Of a stretch of 11,829 nt of DNA, positions 1 through 6,856 are shown in pieces. The translations under genes were made by a program, and so were the position numbers. The notes beneath the pieces were generated by a model that saw nothing but the letters and a program-made list of their open reading frames with translations, was not told the DNA's origin and did no database searches. The first letter of the stretch is position 1; every line of letters starts with the position of its first letter. This DNA is from JBGPIK01 sp041484845 (lineage in GTDB: Bacteria > Desulfobacterota > Binatia > UBA9968): assembly GCA_041484845.1 (NCBI GenBank), contig JBGPIK010000197.1:1-11829 (forward strand), in the 5' to 3' direction.

Positions 1-117
1 CAAAAAGATGTGTCGCACAATTAGGTTGAAAAAGGGGGACAAAGGGGGATTTGAGTGCGAGTTCAGCCGCTGCCATCGTTTGGAGTTTTTAAACGAACTT
101 CTGAGTCATGACACTAG
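1..117. repeat. Partial miniature inverted-repeat element (left part outside window)
   Basis: The right end, read on the minus strand from 117, begins CTAGTGTCATGACTCAGAAG. This matches the ends of the fuller element at 4643-4836 (CTAGTGTCGTGTYTCA...). The interior at 31-55 has the same G-run core (AAAGGGGGACAAAGGGGGATTT) seen in that element. The middle (56-90) is diverged. The element starts outside the window, so its left end and target duplication cannot be seen. It is non-coding as far as I can tell; any reading frame across it is incidental. Confidence 0.6.
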
Positions 118-167
118 TAGGTGAATTCACATCTTAGCTACGATCCGCGAAACAAATTGAGAAGCCG

Positions 168-191
168 TAGGAACGGTCGCGACCGTTCCCT
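168..191. repeat. REP-like palindrome downstream of the ThDP enzyme gene
   Basis: Positions 170-189 form a perfect 20-bp palindrome, GGAACGGTCGCGACCGTTCC, with near-symmetric flanks (TA/TA). The same palindrome recurs at 2027-2054, so the two copies bracket the ThDP enzyme gene. On the minus strand it follows the stop codon of that gene by about 45 bp, but no T-run follows it, so a rho-independent terminator is not supported. A dispersed REP-like repeat is the better reading. Confidence 0.7.
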
Positions 192-192
192 A

Positions 193-234
193 CTCTTTTC
201 TCTTTGCGCCTTGCTCTTTGCCCTCTGCGCTTTG
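193..234. repeat. Pyrimidine-rich CTTTGC-type short repeat
   Basis: This is a run of imperfect 10-12 bp units built from CTCTTTGC, CCTTGCTCTTTGC and CTGCGCTTTGC. A similar run lies at 3401-3436 in the other large gap. It is low-complexity intergenic sequence without a visible gene. Confidence 0.4.
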
Positions 235-1971
235 CTATCCTTCCCCGCGCTCGGTGATTTGCTCCACCGGCTTGAGGCGCACATCGATCAGCGCCAGTTG
301 CCCTCCCGCTACCGCTCTAAGGCCACGTTCAACGGCTTTACGAACTTCGCTCGGTTCTTCGACCTTCTCGCCGTAACCGTCGAAGGCCTTGGCGATAATT
401 GAATATTCGGGACAAGGAACGATGTGCAGCCCGGAAAAATTGTTGGATTTGACCGCCCAACCCCCTGGGTAATATTTCGGAACTCCTGACTTTTGCGACA
501 GATAGCCTTGATTATTAAACATAATTACTAGCATCGGCAGGTTGTGTTCTTGAACAGCGCCGAATGCCGACGGGGCCGGGTCATAGTTGAACGAGCCGTC
601 ACCGATGAGACAAATCACCGGCCGTTTTGGGTTCGCCGCTTTGACGCCCAATGCCGTTGACAGGCCGGTTCCCAAACCGCCGATACAGCCGGCAAAGAAC
701 GATCCCGGCTTGAGCCCATCGAGATAGCGATGGACCGCCATCCGGTGAGTAATCGTTTCCTCGACAACGATGGCATCGGCTGGAAGCACCTGGCTGATCT
801 CATGCGCAACCCAGCGCGTATCCATGGGCTTCTGCTTCGATAGCGCCATGGCTTCTTCGCGCCATTTTTTTCTGCGCGCGTCGTTTCTCCCGGCAAGCTC
901 GGCCGCCCGCTGCTTGCGCGCTTGATCGCCGCTGGAAACTTTCTTCTTAAGCGCAGCCAGCAGATGCTCGAGCGAGCTTTCGATTTCTCCCGTCAAACAA
1001 AGATCCAACTGATAACCATAATAGGGAATCTCGACGCGCAGCGGATTCTCATCGAGCATGGCCACCTTGGCGCCGGGAACCGGCGTAACCGAAGCCGGAT
1101 GCCAAGGCGCGATCACGGCAAGTAGAAAAATAACATCCGCACCTTTGAGAATCTCCTTAGGATCATAGCCGCAATGGAGCGGATGAGTTCGCGGAAAATT
1201 TAGCGAGCCTGTGCTGCGGGTTTCGACAACCGGACACCCCAGCAATTCGGCGATTTCAACCAGACACTCCACCGACTTGACGGTACGGCCCGAGTCTTCA
1301 GCAATGATGACCGGGTTGCGCGCACCGGCAAGCATCTGCGCCAACTCCTCGATCCCTTTCGGATCGGCGGTGGCGCCCGGCGCAAAACCCATCTCCGACG
1401 GAACATCCTTGGTCATCTTATCGAAGAGGTATTCCATCGGCAGCGACACAAACACGGGGCCTCGAGGCGCGGCCATCGCTAACTGGCATGCCCGTTGAAT
1501 CGTCGCGGGAAGGATAGATTTGGTATTGACGCCAAAGCTCCATTTGACCGTATGGTCGACCAACTTCGCCGGGCCACCCATGTCTGCGAGATGGCTAAGC
1601 CATTGGCCACCGACGTCGGGGCCTTCGTCTTCACCAAAACCAATAGATTCTCCGGTGAACACAACCATGGGAACTTGCTCGTGCAGCGCCCCGCGCATCG
1701 CCATCGTAGCGTGCAGCGCGCCGACCGTCGTATGGATCATAACCGCCGGCAATTTGCCGGTCGACTTGGCGTAGCCGCTGGCCATCCCGACCGCGACTTC
1801 TTCATGGCGCGTGCTCATGTAGACCGGCATTCCTTCCACCCCAGGCTCGGCCAAAGCTTCCCAAACGGGGGACCACTCGGATCCCGGCGACGCAAAAATA
1901 CGCTCTACTCCCATTTTGCCGAGCACGCGCAACATGGTTTGCGCGCCTGTCAATCCTTTAGTTTGAATCAT
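235..1971 (-). CDS. Thiamine-diphosphate-dependent enzyme, acetolactate synthase / benzoylformate decarboxylase type
   Basis: The predicted 578-residue cytoplasmic enzyme uses ThDP and Mg2+ to cleave or join 2-keto acids. It has the three-domain layout of the acetolactate synthase superfamily. The N-terminal PYR domain holds the catalytic glutamate in RHEE (Glu57), followed by GYAKSTGK. A central Rossmann-like domain spans about residues 205-340. The C-terminal PP domain carries the ThDP/Mg motif GDGSFNYDP (457-465), ending in NNQG (486-489). I start at 1971, not at an upstream GTG (2004), because AAAGGAG at 1977-1983 lies 5 nt before this ATG and the protein then begins MIQTKGLTGAQ, typical of the family. 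It is the last gene of the co-directional cluster, after two amidohydrolases. I see no separate acetolactate synthase small subunit, and the neighbours are catabolic, so a decarboxylase or lyase role is more likely than branched-chain amino acid synthesis. The substrate is unknown. Confidence 0.9.
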   Translation of the reverse strand: MIQTKGLTGAQTMLRVLGKMGVERIFASPGSEWSPVWEALAEPGVEGMPVYMSTRHEEVAVGMASGYAKSTGKLPAVMIHTTVGALHATMAMRGALHEQVPMVVFTGESIGFGEDEGPDVGGQWLSHLADMGGPAKLVDHTVKWSFGVNTKSILPATIQRACQLAMAAPRGPVFVSLPMEYLFDKMTKDVPSEMGFAPGATADPKGIEELAQMLAGARNPVIIAEDSGRTVKSVECLVEIAELLGCPVVETRSTGSLNFPRTHPLHCGYDPKEILKGADVIFLLAVIAPWHPASVTPVPGAKVAMLDENPLRVEIPYYGYQLDLCLTGEIESSLEHLLAALKKKVSSGDQARKQRAAELAGRNDARRKKWREEAMALSKQKPMDTRWVAHEISQVLPADAIVVEETITHRMAVHRYLDGLKPGSFFAGCIGGLGTGLSTALGVKAANPKRPVICLIGDGSFNYDPAPSAFGAVQEHNLPMLVIMFNNQGYLSQKSGVPKYYPGGWAVKSNNFSGLHIVPCPEYSIIAKAFDGYGEKVEEPSEVRKAVERGLRAVAGGQLALIDVRLKPVEQITERGEG

Positions 1972-1976
1972 GTAAG

Positions 1977-1983
1977 CTCCTTT
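1977..1983 (-). promoter_or_regulatory. Ribosome binding site of the ThDP enzyme gene
   Basis: The minus strand reads AAAGGAG with a 5-nt spacer to the ATG at 1971. It decides the start against the GTG at 2004, 11 codons upstream. Confidence 0.75.
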
Positions 1984-2026
1984 ATCGACCGGTGAAAAAC
2001 ACACTTGCCTATCTCGCTACAAACGA

Positions 2027-2054
2027 GCAGGGAACGGTCGCGACCGATCCCTGC
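2027..2054. repeat. REP-like palindrome upstream of the ThDP enzyme gene
   Basis: This is a 28-bp palindrome centred between 2040 and 2041 with a single mismatched pair. Its ends are GCAGGG / CCCTGC and its core is GAACGGTCGCGACCG. It shares this core with the palindrome at 168-191. It lies in the 135-bp spacer between the second amidohydrolase and the ThDP enzyme gene, about 55 bp upstream of the latter's start. A transcript crossing it could form a strong hairpin, but no T-run follows. Confidence 0.7.
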
Positions 2055-2106
2055 CGCTAAATGTTTTTGGCCGATCTTAGAATTGTTTCTCTAACTTCTT
2101 GTATAC

Positions 2107-3126
2107 CTAGCTTAAATTGTAAAAGCGCCTCGCGTTGTTAAGCAGAATATCCTTTTTCGCCTCCGTCGATAGATCTTCCCTGCGCCAGACAATGACGGCT
2201 GACTCCGGCCAACTCATGTCCCAGTGCGGATAATCCGACGCGTACATGAGCGTCTTCGAGCCGATCTCATTGACGACGTAGCCCATCATCTTCTCTTCCG
2301 GTTCGCAACCATAATAGATCTTCCCGCCGGTGAGATATTCGCTGGGTTTGCTTTTGCACAGCGGAGCTTCCACTTTGCCGCGTTTTTCCCACTCCTCGTC
2401 CATGCGCTCCGCCCAATAAGGAATCCAACCGCAACCGATCTCGAGGTAGCCAATTTTCAAATTCGGGAACTTTTCGGGAATTCCACCAAAAACCATCGCG
2501 GTCAGTTGGCGCAGCACGGGAAACGGATGTCCGGTGGTGTGAAGGCAGATGAACTTATCAAAAATTTCGCTGCCGGGTTCGTCGCCGCCAAAAGCATGGA
2601 CGGCTACCGGCGTATTGAGCCGCTGCGCCTCTTCGTAAAGAGGGTAAAATTCCGGATGGCCGAAATTCTTATTATGTGCCTGGGCCGCCAACATGCCGCC
2701 GCACAAACCCAGCTTGGTGACCGCCCGGTCGAGCTCTTTCGCGGCTTCCTGAGGATTGTTAACCGGAAGATTAGCTACTGCCTTCAAGCGCCTAGAAGCT
2801 TTACAGTAATCGGCAATAAAGTCGTTGTAGGCCCGGCACAGTGCGGCATTGAAACCCGGGTCACGAATGGCACCGATCCCTAAGCCGCTGGTGGGATAGA
2901 GCACCGCGGTATCGATTTCTTGCTGGTCCATGGCCGCGAGCCGCTCCTCGGGGTTTGCGCCGGAGAAGCCCAGGGTACCTCCGAGATTGCGATCGTAAGT
3001 CTCCCGTATAAACAATGGCGCCTTTTGGTTGCGATAGGGCTCGTCTAAATAGGGGCGCAGATTTTCGTCCTGATCGCGCGCGTGGGCGTCAGAATCCAAA
3101 ACCTTTAGCGCTTCGCGTAATTCCAT
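2107..3126 (-). CDS. Amidohydrolase-2 family metal-dependent hydrolase/decarboxylase
   Basis: The predicted 339-residue cytoplasmic TIM-barrel enzyme belongs to the amidohydrolase-2 group, the ACMSD / resorcylate decarboxylase-like group (COG2159 type). Known members hydrolyse, or non-oxidatively decarboxylate, aromatic and related acids using one divalent metal ion. Candidate metal ligands are visible: the N-terminal Asp-x-His (D13, H15 in DSDAH) replacing the usual His-x-His, H177 in AVHAF, and the late aspartate D298 in the signature YASDYPHWD. GGAGG at 3132-3136, 5 nt before the ATG, supports the start. It is paralogous to the amidohydrolase encoded next to it (3497-4627), sharing RAYNDxxxDYC and the SDYPH-type block, but the two are clearly diverged and this one is shorter. 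The actual substrate cannot be deduced. Family assignment is firm; the reaction is inferred. Confidence 0.9.
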   Translation of the reverse strand: MELREALKVLDSDAHARDQDENLRPYLDEPYRNQKAPLFIRETYDRNLGGTLGFSGANPEERLAAMDQQEIDTAVLYPTSGLGIGAIRDPGFNAALCRAYNDFIADYCKASRRLKAVANLPVNNPQEAAKELDRAVTKLGLCGGMLAAQAHNKNFGHPEFYPLYEEAQRLNTPVAVHAFGGDEPGSEIFDKFICLHTTGHPFPVLRQLTAMVFGGIPEKFPNLKIGYLEIGCGWIPYWAERMDEEWEKRGKVEAPLCKSKPSEYLTGGKIYYGCEPEEKMMGYVVNEIGSKTLMYASDYPHWDMSWPESAVIVWRREDLSTEAKKDILLNNARRFYNLS

Positions 3127-3496
3127 AAACCCCTCCGTAGTACTATGGTTTTAAATTTTCTCCGTTCGCGCAAAAGTTTGACGGTACTCAGCATTCCCCC
3201 TCTCTTCTCTCCCCGCGACCGGGAAATGTAAGAGGAGGCATGAAGCGATATCCGAGCCGGTCGACGACCATCCCGAATTATTCATGCGTGCGGGCGATCG
3301 AGGGCGAGCCCTCCAGCTCCAGAGCGAGGCAATGGGCTGTGCCTTTTTGCATAGCGCATGGAGCAGGGAGCAAGGAGCCTTTCAGAAGCATTCGCTGATT
3401 TACGCTTTGCGCTGTGCCCTTTGCTCTTTGCATTTTCGGCTCGCCTCTCGATCGACACAGTGTCATCGTTTTTCCTCTAACCGTGAATAATGCGGC
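3127..3496. other. 370-bp non-coding gap between the two amidohydrolase genes
   Basis: I see no convincing gene here. The gap holds a perfect short hairpin (GAGGGC-GA-GCCCTC, 3300-3313), a purine-rich stretch (about 3355-3380) and a CTTTGC-type pyrimidine run (3401-3436) like the one at 193-234. Short reading frames across it encode only low-complexity or repeat-derived peptides. The gap makes it uncertain whether the two amidohydrolases are co-transcribed. Confidence 0.5.
3401..3436. repeat. Pyrimidine-rich CTTTGC-type short repeat, second copy
   Basis: Imperfect units CGCTTTGCGCTGTG, CCCTTTGC and TCTTTGC are similar to the run at 193-234. Preceded by a purine-rich stretch (GGAGCAGGGAGCAAGGAG, about 3360) that could partly pair with it. 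Confidence 0.4.
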
Positions 3497-4627
3497 CTAC
3501 GCCGCCCGCGCCGCCGACAACTTCAATTTATATAGCTTAGCGACGTTGCTGCAGAGCAGCTTTTTTCGATCGGTCGCGGCCAAATCCCCCATGTCGCGAT
3601 TAATGACCTCACGGGAATTGGGCCAGGTTGAATTTTGATGCGGGTAATCGTTCGACCACATGCAATTATCAGCACCCCACCAGGAAAACAACCTCCCGCC
3701 CACAGGGTCGTTGAAAAACGTCGCATAGACTTGCCGGCGAAAATACTCGCTCGGTGGTTTGTCGATGGCAAGCGGCTCGTTGGCGCGATGGCGCCGAAAC
3801 GCCTTGTCGCACTGTCCGAGCCAGAACGGCATCCAGCCGATCTCATTTTCCACGGACACAATCTTCAACCGGGGATAGCGTTCCAGAACGCCGGAGAAAA
3901 TCAAATCAAACAGCGCGTCTTCAATTTCGCGCGTTTGATTGACGCCGATCCGATAACGCTGGATTCCTTTGCTCGTTTGGCGCTTCATGCTCTCGCCAAA
4001 GCCCGTGAGAATATGCAAGTGCACCGGCATCTCTAAATCTTGCGACGCGGCCCAGAAGCGCTCATAGTGCGGCGAGGTGAAGGGAAAGCTCGGATGCGGC
4101 ACCTGCCAGATCATCGTGCCGGACATTCCCTGTTTCTTGCAACGTTCCATTTCGACAATGGCGTTTTCGATATTGAACATCGATATGAGGGCGATGCCGA
4201 AAAGCTTGTCAGGGACTTGGCTGCAATAGTCAATCATCCAGTCGTTGTAGGCGCGAAAAAGCGCCTCCTGGAGTGTGGCGTCTTCGACGCAGTACAATCC
4301 CAAGCCCAAGCTTGGATAAAGCACTTCGGCCAAGACTCCATCTCGCTCCATGTCCGTCAAGCGAGCGATCGGGTCCCAGCCTCCTTGCCGAGCAACCGAA
4401 AACCCCGCCCTTCTAAAAGTGTTGATCTCTTCCGGTTTTCTTCCCGCCATGAAGAGTCCGCCGACCGCTTGCGCAGCGACATCGGGGGAACCGAACATCC
4501 ATGCGTCTCTTTGCTCGTCGAAGTAGAGTTTCGGCGCGCGTTCTTGCAAAGACGGAGGCATGCCCTTTTCCCACAACTCGGGAACTTCGATCACATGAGA
4601 GTCGGCTGAGATTATGATCTCATCCAT
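3497..4627 (-). CDS. Amidohydrolase-2 family metal-dependent hydrolase (DSH type)
   Basis: The predicted 376-residue cytoplasmic TIM-barrel protein belongs to the amidohydrolase-2 family. It opens with the subgroup's hallmark ISADSHVIEVPELW, where D9 and H11 take the place of the canonical HxH metal pair. H203 and H205 in PVHLH and D327 in WSNDYPHQNSTWP complete the expected active-site positions. RAYNDW (125-130) and ENEIGWMPFWL (260-270) are conserved family blocks. The minus strand reads GGGGAGG with a 4-nt spacer before the ATG. Only about 15 bp separate that ATG from a miniature inverted-repeat element (4643-4836), so the leader of this gene is largely element-derived. Close relatives are widespread in soil bacteria, usually annotated only as amidohydrolase; the substrate is unknown. 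With the paralogue at 2107-3126 it probably handles successive or alternative substrates, which is inference. Confidence 0.9.
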   Translation of the reverse strand: MDEIIISADSHVIEVPELWEKGMPPSLQERAPKLYFDEQRDAWMFGSPDVAAQAVGGLFMAGRKPEEINTFRRAGFSVARQGGWDPIARLTDMERDGVLAEVLYPSLGLGLYCVEDATLQEALFRAYNDWMIDYCSQVPDKLFGIALISMFNIENAIVEMERCKKQGMSGTMIWQVPHPSFPFTSPHYERFWAASQDLEMPVHLHILTGFGESMKRQTSKGIQRYRIGVNQTREIEDALFDLIFSGVLERYPRLKIVSVENEIGWMPFWLGQCDKAFRRHRANEPLAIDKPPSEYFRRQVYATFFNDPVGGRLFSWWGADNCMWSNDYPHQNSTWPNSREVINRDMGDLAATDRKKLLCSNVAKLYKLKLSAARAA

Positions 4628-4642
4628 GTTTCCTCCCCTTTC

Positions 4643-4836
4643 CTAGTGTCGTGTTTCATAAATCCGTTAACAAATTCGAAAGCCGTGCGCGACTGAAGTC
4701 CCCCTTTGACAAAGGGGGATTTAGGGGGATTTTCCGTTGCCAGCGATTCGAAATCCCCCCTGCCCGCCTTTTTCAAAGGGGGTTTGCGGGAAACGGACAT
4801 CGAAATAGTCAATGAATTTGTGAGACACGACACTAG
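4643..4836. mobile_element. Miniature inverted-repeat transposable element (MITE-like), 194 bp
   Basis: The left end reads CTAGTGTCGTGTTTCATAAA; the right end read on the minus strand is CTAGTGTCGTGTCTCACAAA. By hand alignment 24 of 29 terminal bases match. Both ends contain TA (4644-4645 and 4834-4835), consistent with a TA target duplication as in IS630/Tc1-type elements. The interior has a perfect 9-bp-arm hairpin (CCCCCTTTGACAAAGGGGG, 4700-4718) and a larger imperfect inverted repeat formed by GGGGGATTT- and AAATCCCCC-type blocks (4714-4790). There is no transposase gene, so mobility would need one in trans. It sits directly against the stop codon of solute-binding protein A (4837) and just upstream of the amidohydrolase ribosome binding site. 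Confidence 0.75.
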
Positions 4837-5832
4837 CTATTGCGTCTGTTTCTTCGACCAGAGCTGATCGAAAAATCCGCTCTTCTCCATTTCATCGAGA
4901 TACCGGGTGTCGATAAGTTCCTGGGGTTTGACTTTTTTCGCGCGCGGATCGATTTGCGCCACCTCGTCGAGAATCGCCTGCAAAGACTCTTGCTTGATCG
5001 CCAATTTCGGCTCAAGCGCCTGGATCTCCGCGTTGTACCCGGCATCCAAAACTCGGCGGTCTGTCAGGCGCAATTGCTTGCCAATAACCTTGTAGACAAA
5101 CTCTCGGTCGGTGTGCAAAATCTTCGCCGCTTCCGCCATCGCGTGCATGAACTGCCCGATGACTTGTGGTTTTTGCGCAATAATCGAGCGGCGCGTTACG
5201 AAGGCCGCCGCCGCATAAGGGATTTTGAGATCCGGACCGTAAACCACGTAATGATAACCTTGAGCGATGGCCTGCGCATCGTTGGGCGCTGTTAGACAGG
5301 CGACCTCGATGCCGCCGCTAACAAGAGCGACGAGTGATTCTGGATCGCCTCCGGTCTGGACAAAGGAAAAATCACGTCCCGGTTCCATATTGAATCGTCT
5401 CATGGCCTGGATCGTAAAGTACTGCGAATTGCTGCCGATCCTCGTCACACCGATTTTCTTTCCCTTGAGATCCTCAGGTTTTCTGATGGCGCCGCCGGCG
5501 ACGATGGTCTGCGTCATGAAATTTTTCACGCTCCCGATAAAAACGAGATCTGTTGCTCCCTGCACGTAGCCGCGCACGTTACCGACGCCGCCGGTAAGTG
5601 TCATTTGGGCATCGCCGCCGAGGAGCGCCGCCGTGACCAACCCCGATGACACGAGATAGACCAGCTGAAAATCGAGATCGTATTTTTTAAATAGGCCGGC
5701 TTCCTGCGCAATCCAAGGCATGGACTGGGACATGACACGCGATGAATGGATGGTTGTGAATTTTTCCGCCGCTCGCAGCGACACCGGGGCAAGAGTGATC
5801 GAAAACAGGATGAGAAAAATAATGCGCCGCAC
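4837..5832 (-). CDS. ABC solute-binding protein A (NMT1/THI5-like, NitT/TauT type)
   Basis: The predicted 331-residue periplasmic binding protein has a Sec signal peptide, with basic MRR, a hydrophobic run to about residue 19 and likely cleavage after AA at 21-22. The mature part has the NMT1/THI5-like two-lobe layout: EAGLFKKYDLD (44-54), TAALLGGDAQMTLTGG (67-82), a hinge-region DLKGKKIGVTRIGSN (121-135), GGDPESLVALVSGGIEV and YGPDLKIPY (198-206). The function is inferred to be capture of a small organic solute for an ABC importer, but no permease or ATPase is nearby. It is by eye about two thirds identical to protein B, encoded 9 bp upstream, and clearly related to C. Its last codons extend beyond the others (ending KKQTQ) up to a MITE that begins immediately after the stop. 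The 3' end is unusually close to that of B at DNA level, suggesting gene conversion. Confidence 0.88.
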   Translation of the reverse strand: MRRIIFLILFSITLAPVSLRAAEKFTTIHSSRVMSQSMPWIAQEAGLFKKYDLDFQLVYLVSSGLVTAALLGGDAQMTLTGGVGNVRGYVQGATDLVFIGSVKNFMTQTIVAGGAIRKPEDLKGKKIGVTRIGSNSQYFTIQAMRRFNMEPGRDFSFVQTGGDPESLVALVSGGIEVACLTAPNDAQAIAQGYHYVVYGPDLKIPYAAAAFVTRRSIIAQKPQVIGQFMHAMAEAAKILHTDREFVYKVIGKQLRLTDRRVLDAGYNAEIQALEPKLAIKQESLQAILDEVAQIDPRAKKVKPQELIDTRYLDEMEKSGFFDQLWSKKQTQ

Positions 5833-5841
5833 TCTACCCTC

Positions 5842-6834
5842 CTATTTCTTAGTCCCTAGCTGATCGAAAAATCCGCTCTTCTCCATTTCATCGAGATACC
5901 GGGTATCGATCAGTTCCTGAGGTTTGACTTTCTTCGCGCGCGGATCCGTTTGCGCCACCTCATCGAGAATCGCCTGCAGCGCTTCATTTTTGATCACCAG
6001 CCGTGGCTCCAACGCCTTGATTTCCGCGTTATAAGCCGAATCGAGAACGGCTCTGTCGGTTATCCGCAAATATTTTCCCAGCACCTTGTAAACGAAATCT
6101 CGATCCGTGTGCATGATTTTGGATGCCTCTGCAATGGCGCGCAAGAACTGCGCGATCACTTGAGGCCGCTTGGCGATGACGGAATGCTTGGTGACGAAGG
6201 CGGTAGCCGAGTAGGGAATCTTTAAGTCTGGACCGTAGATAAGATATTGAAACCCATTGGCCAATGCTTTGGCATCCGACGGCGGAGTCAAGGTCGCCGC
6301 GTCCACCTGACCGGTCATGAGAGCGGCCGTGGCTTCAGGGTCGCCGCCGCTCTGGATAAACGTGAAGTCGCGATTCGGTTCCATGCCGAACCGTCTCATG
6401 GCCTGGATCGTAAAGTAATGCGTGTTGCCGCCGATGCGGCTGACCGCGATCTTTTTACCTTTGAGGTCTTCCGGCCTCTTGAAGGCCTTACCCGCCACCA
6501 GACTCTGCGTCATCACATTCTTGACGCCTGCGACAAAAACCACGTCGGTGGTTCCGCGCACGTAGGCGATCACATTGCCGATGCCCCCGGTCAAGGTCAT
6601 TTCCGCGTCGCCGCTTAGCAACGCGGCGGTGACGAGCGCAGAAGACGCAATGAATACCTGCTGATAATCGAGATTATACTTTTTAAAGAGCCCCGCCTCC
6701 TCGGCCATCCATGGCAATGACTGAGACATGACTCTCGAGGAGTGGATACCGATAAGCTTGTCAGATCCTAGGACCGAGAGCGGAAGAGAAATAAATACAC
6801 ATACTACCCCTGACAGGATTCTTTTAGTGATCAT
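5842..6834 (-). CDS. ABC solute-binding protein B (NMT1/THI5-like)
   Basis: The predicted 330-residue exported binding protein has a signal peptide (MITKRI, then the hydrophobic stretch VVCVFISLPLSVLG) followed by a mature start near SDKLIGIHSSRVMSQ. It carries the same conserved blocks as protein A: EEAGLFKKYNLD, GDAEMTLTGG, DLKGKKIAVSRIGGN, YFTIQAMRRF, YGPDLKIPYSATAFVTK and the C-terminal RYLDEMEKSGFFDQL. GGAGAA lies 6 nt before the ATG. Its leader resembles that of gene C (CCAACGRTAA...ACAAC...GGAGAA...GCTATG), including a relic QR-stop of a D-type gene, so B and C arose as the second gene of duplicated pairs. The stop is 9 bp from the start of A, so B and A are very probably co-transcribed. 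The ligand is unknown; differences in the lobe residues from A and C may mean different specificity. Confidence 0.88.
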   Translation of the reverse strand: MITKRILSGVVCVFISLPLSVLGSDKLIGIHSSRVMSQSLPWMAEEAGLFKKYNLDYQQVFIASSALVTAALLSGDAEMTLTGGIGNVIAYVRGTTDVVFVAGVKNVMTQSLVAGKAFKRPEDLKGKKIAVSRIGGNTHYFTIQAMRRFGMEPNRDFTFIQSGGDPEATAALMTGQVDAATLTPPSDAKALANGFQYLIYGPDLKIPYSATAFVTKHSVIAKRPQVIAQFLRAIAEASKIMHTDRDFVYKVLGKYLRITDRAVLDSAYNAEIKALEPRLVIKNEALQAILDEVAQTDPRAKKVKPQELIDTRYLDEMEKSGFFDQLGTKK

Positions 6835-6856
6835 AGCAAATTCTCCAGTTGTGCGA

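Noticed and set aside
168..191. Rho-independent terminator of the leftward cluster
   Set aside because: The hairpin is strong but no T-run follows on the minus strand, and the same sequence occurs upstream of the gene, so a dispersed repeat explains it better.
121..402. Plus-strand 93-codon reading frame overlapping the 3' end of the ThDP enzyme gene
   Set aside because: Its first half translates the palindrome and the CTTTGC repeat; its second half is antisense to a well-supported enzyme.
235..1971. Biosynthetic acetolactate synthase (ilvB) assignment
   Set aside because: The superfamily motifs fit, but no small subunit is adjacent and the neighbours are receptors and amidohydrolases, so a specific ilvB label is not supported.
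3239..3490. Plus-strand frame after AGAGGAGGC-ATG at about 3242, and an overlapping frame reading SEPVDDHPELF
   Set aside because: The ribosome binding site looks good, but the product has no recognisable domain, the two frames compete, and both soon enter repeat sequence. Kept as non-coding.
4612..4833. Minus-strand 73-codon reading frame with a PPKSPFVKGG-like peptide
   Set aside because: This is the chance translation of the MITE-like element at 4643-4836, a common artefact with this kind of repeat.
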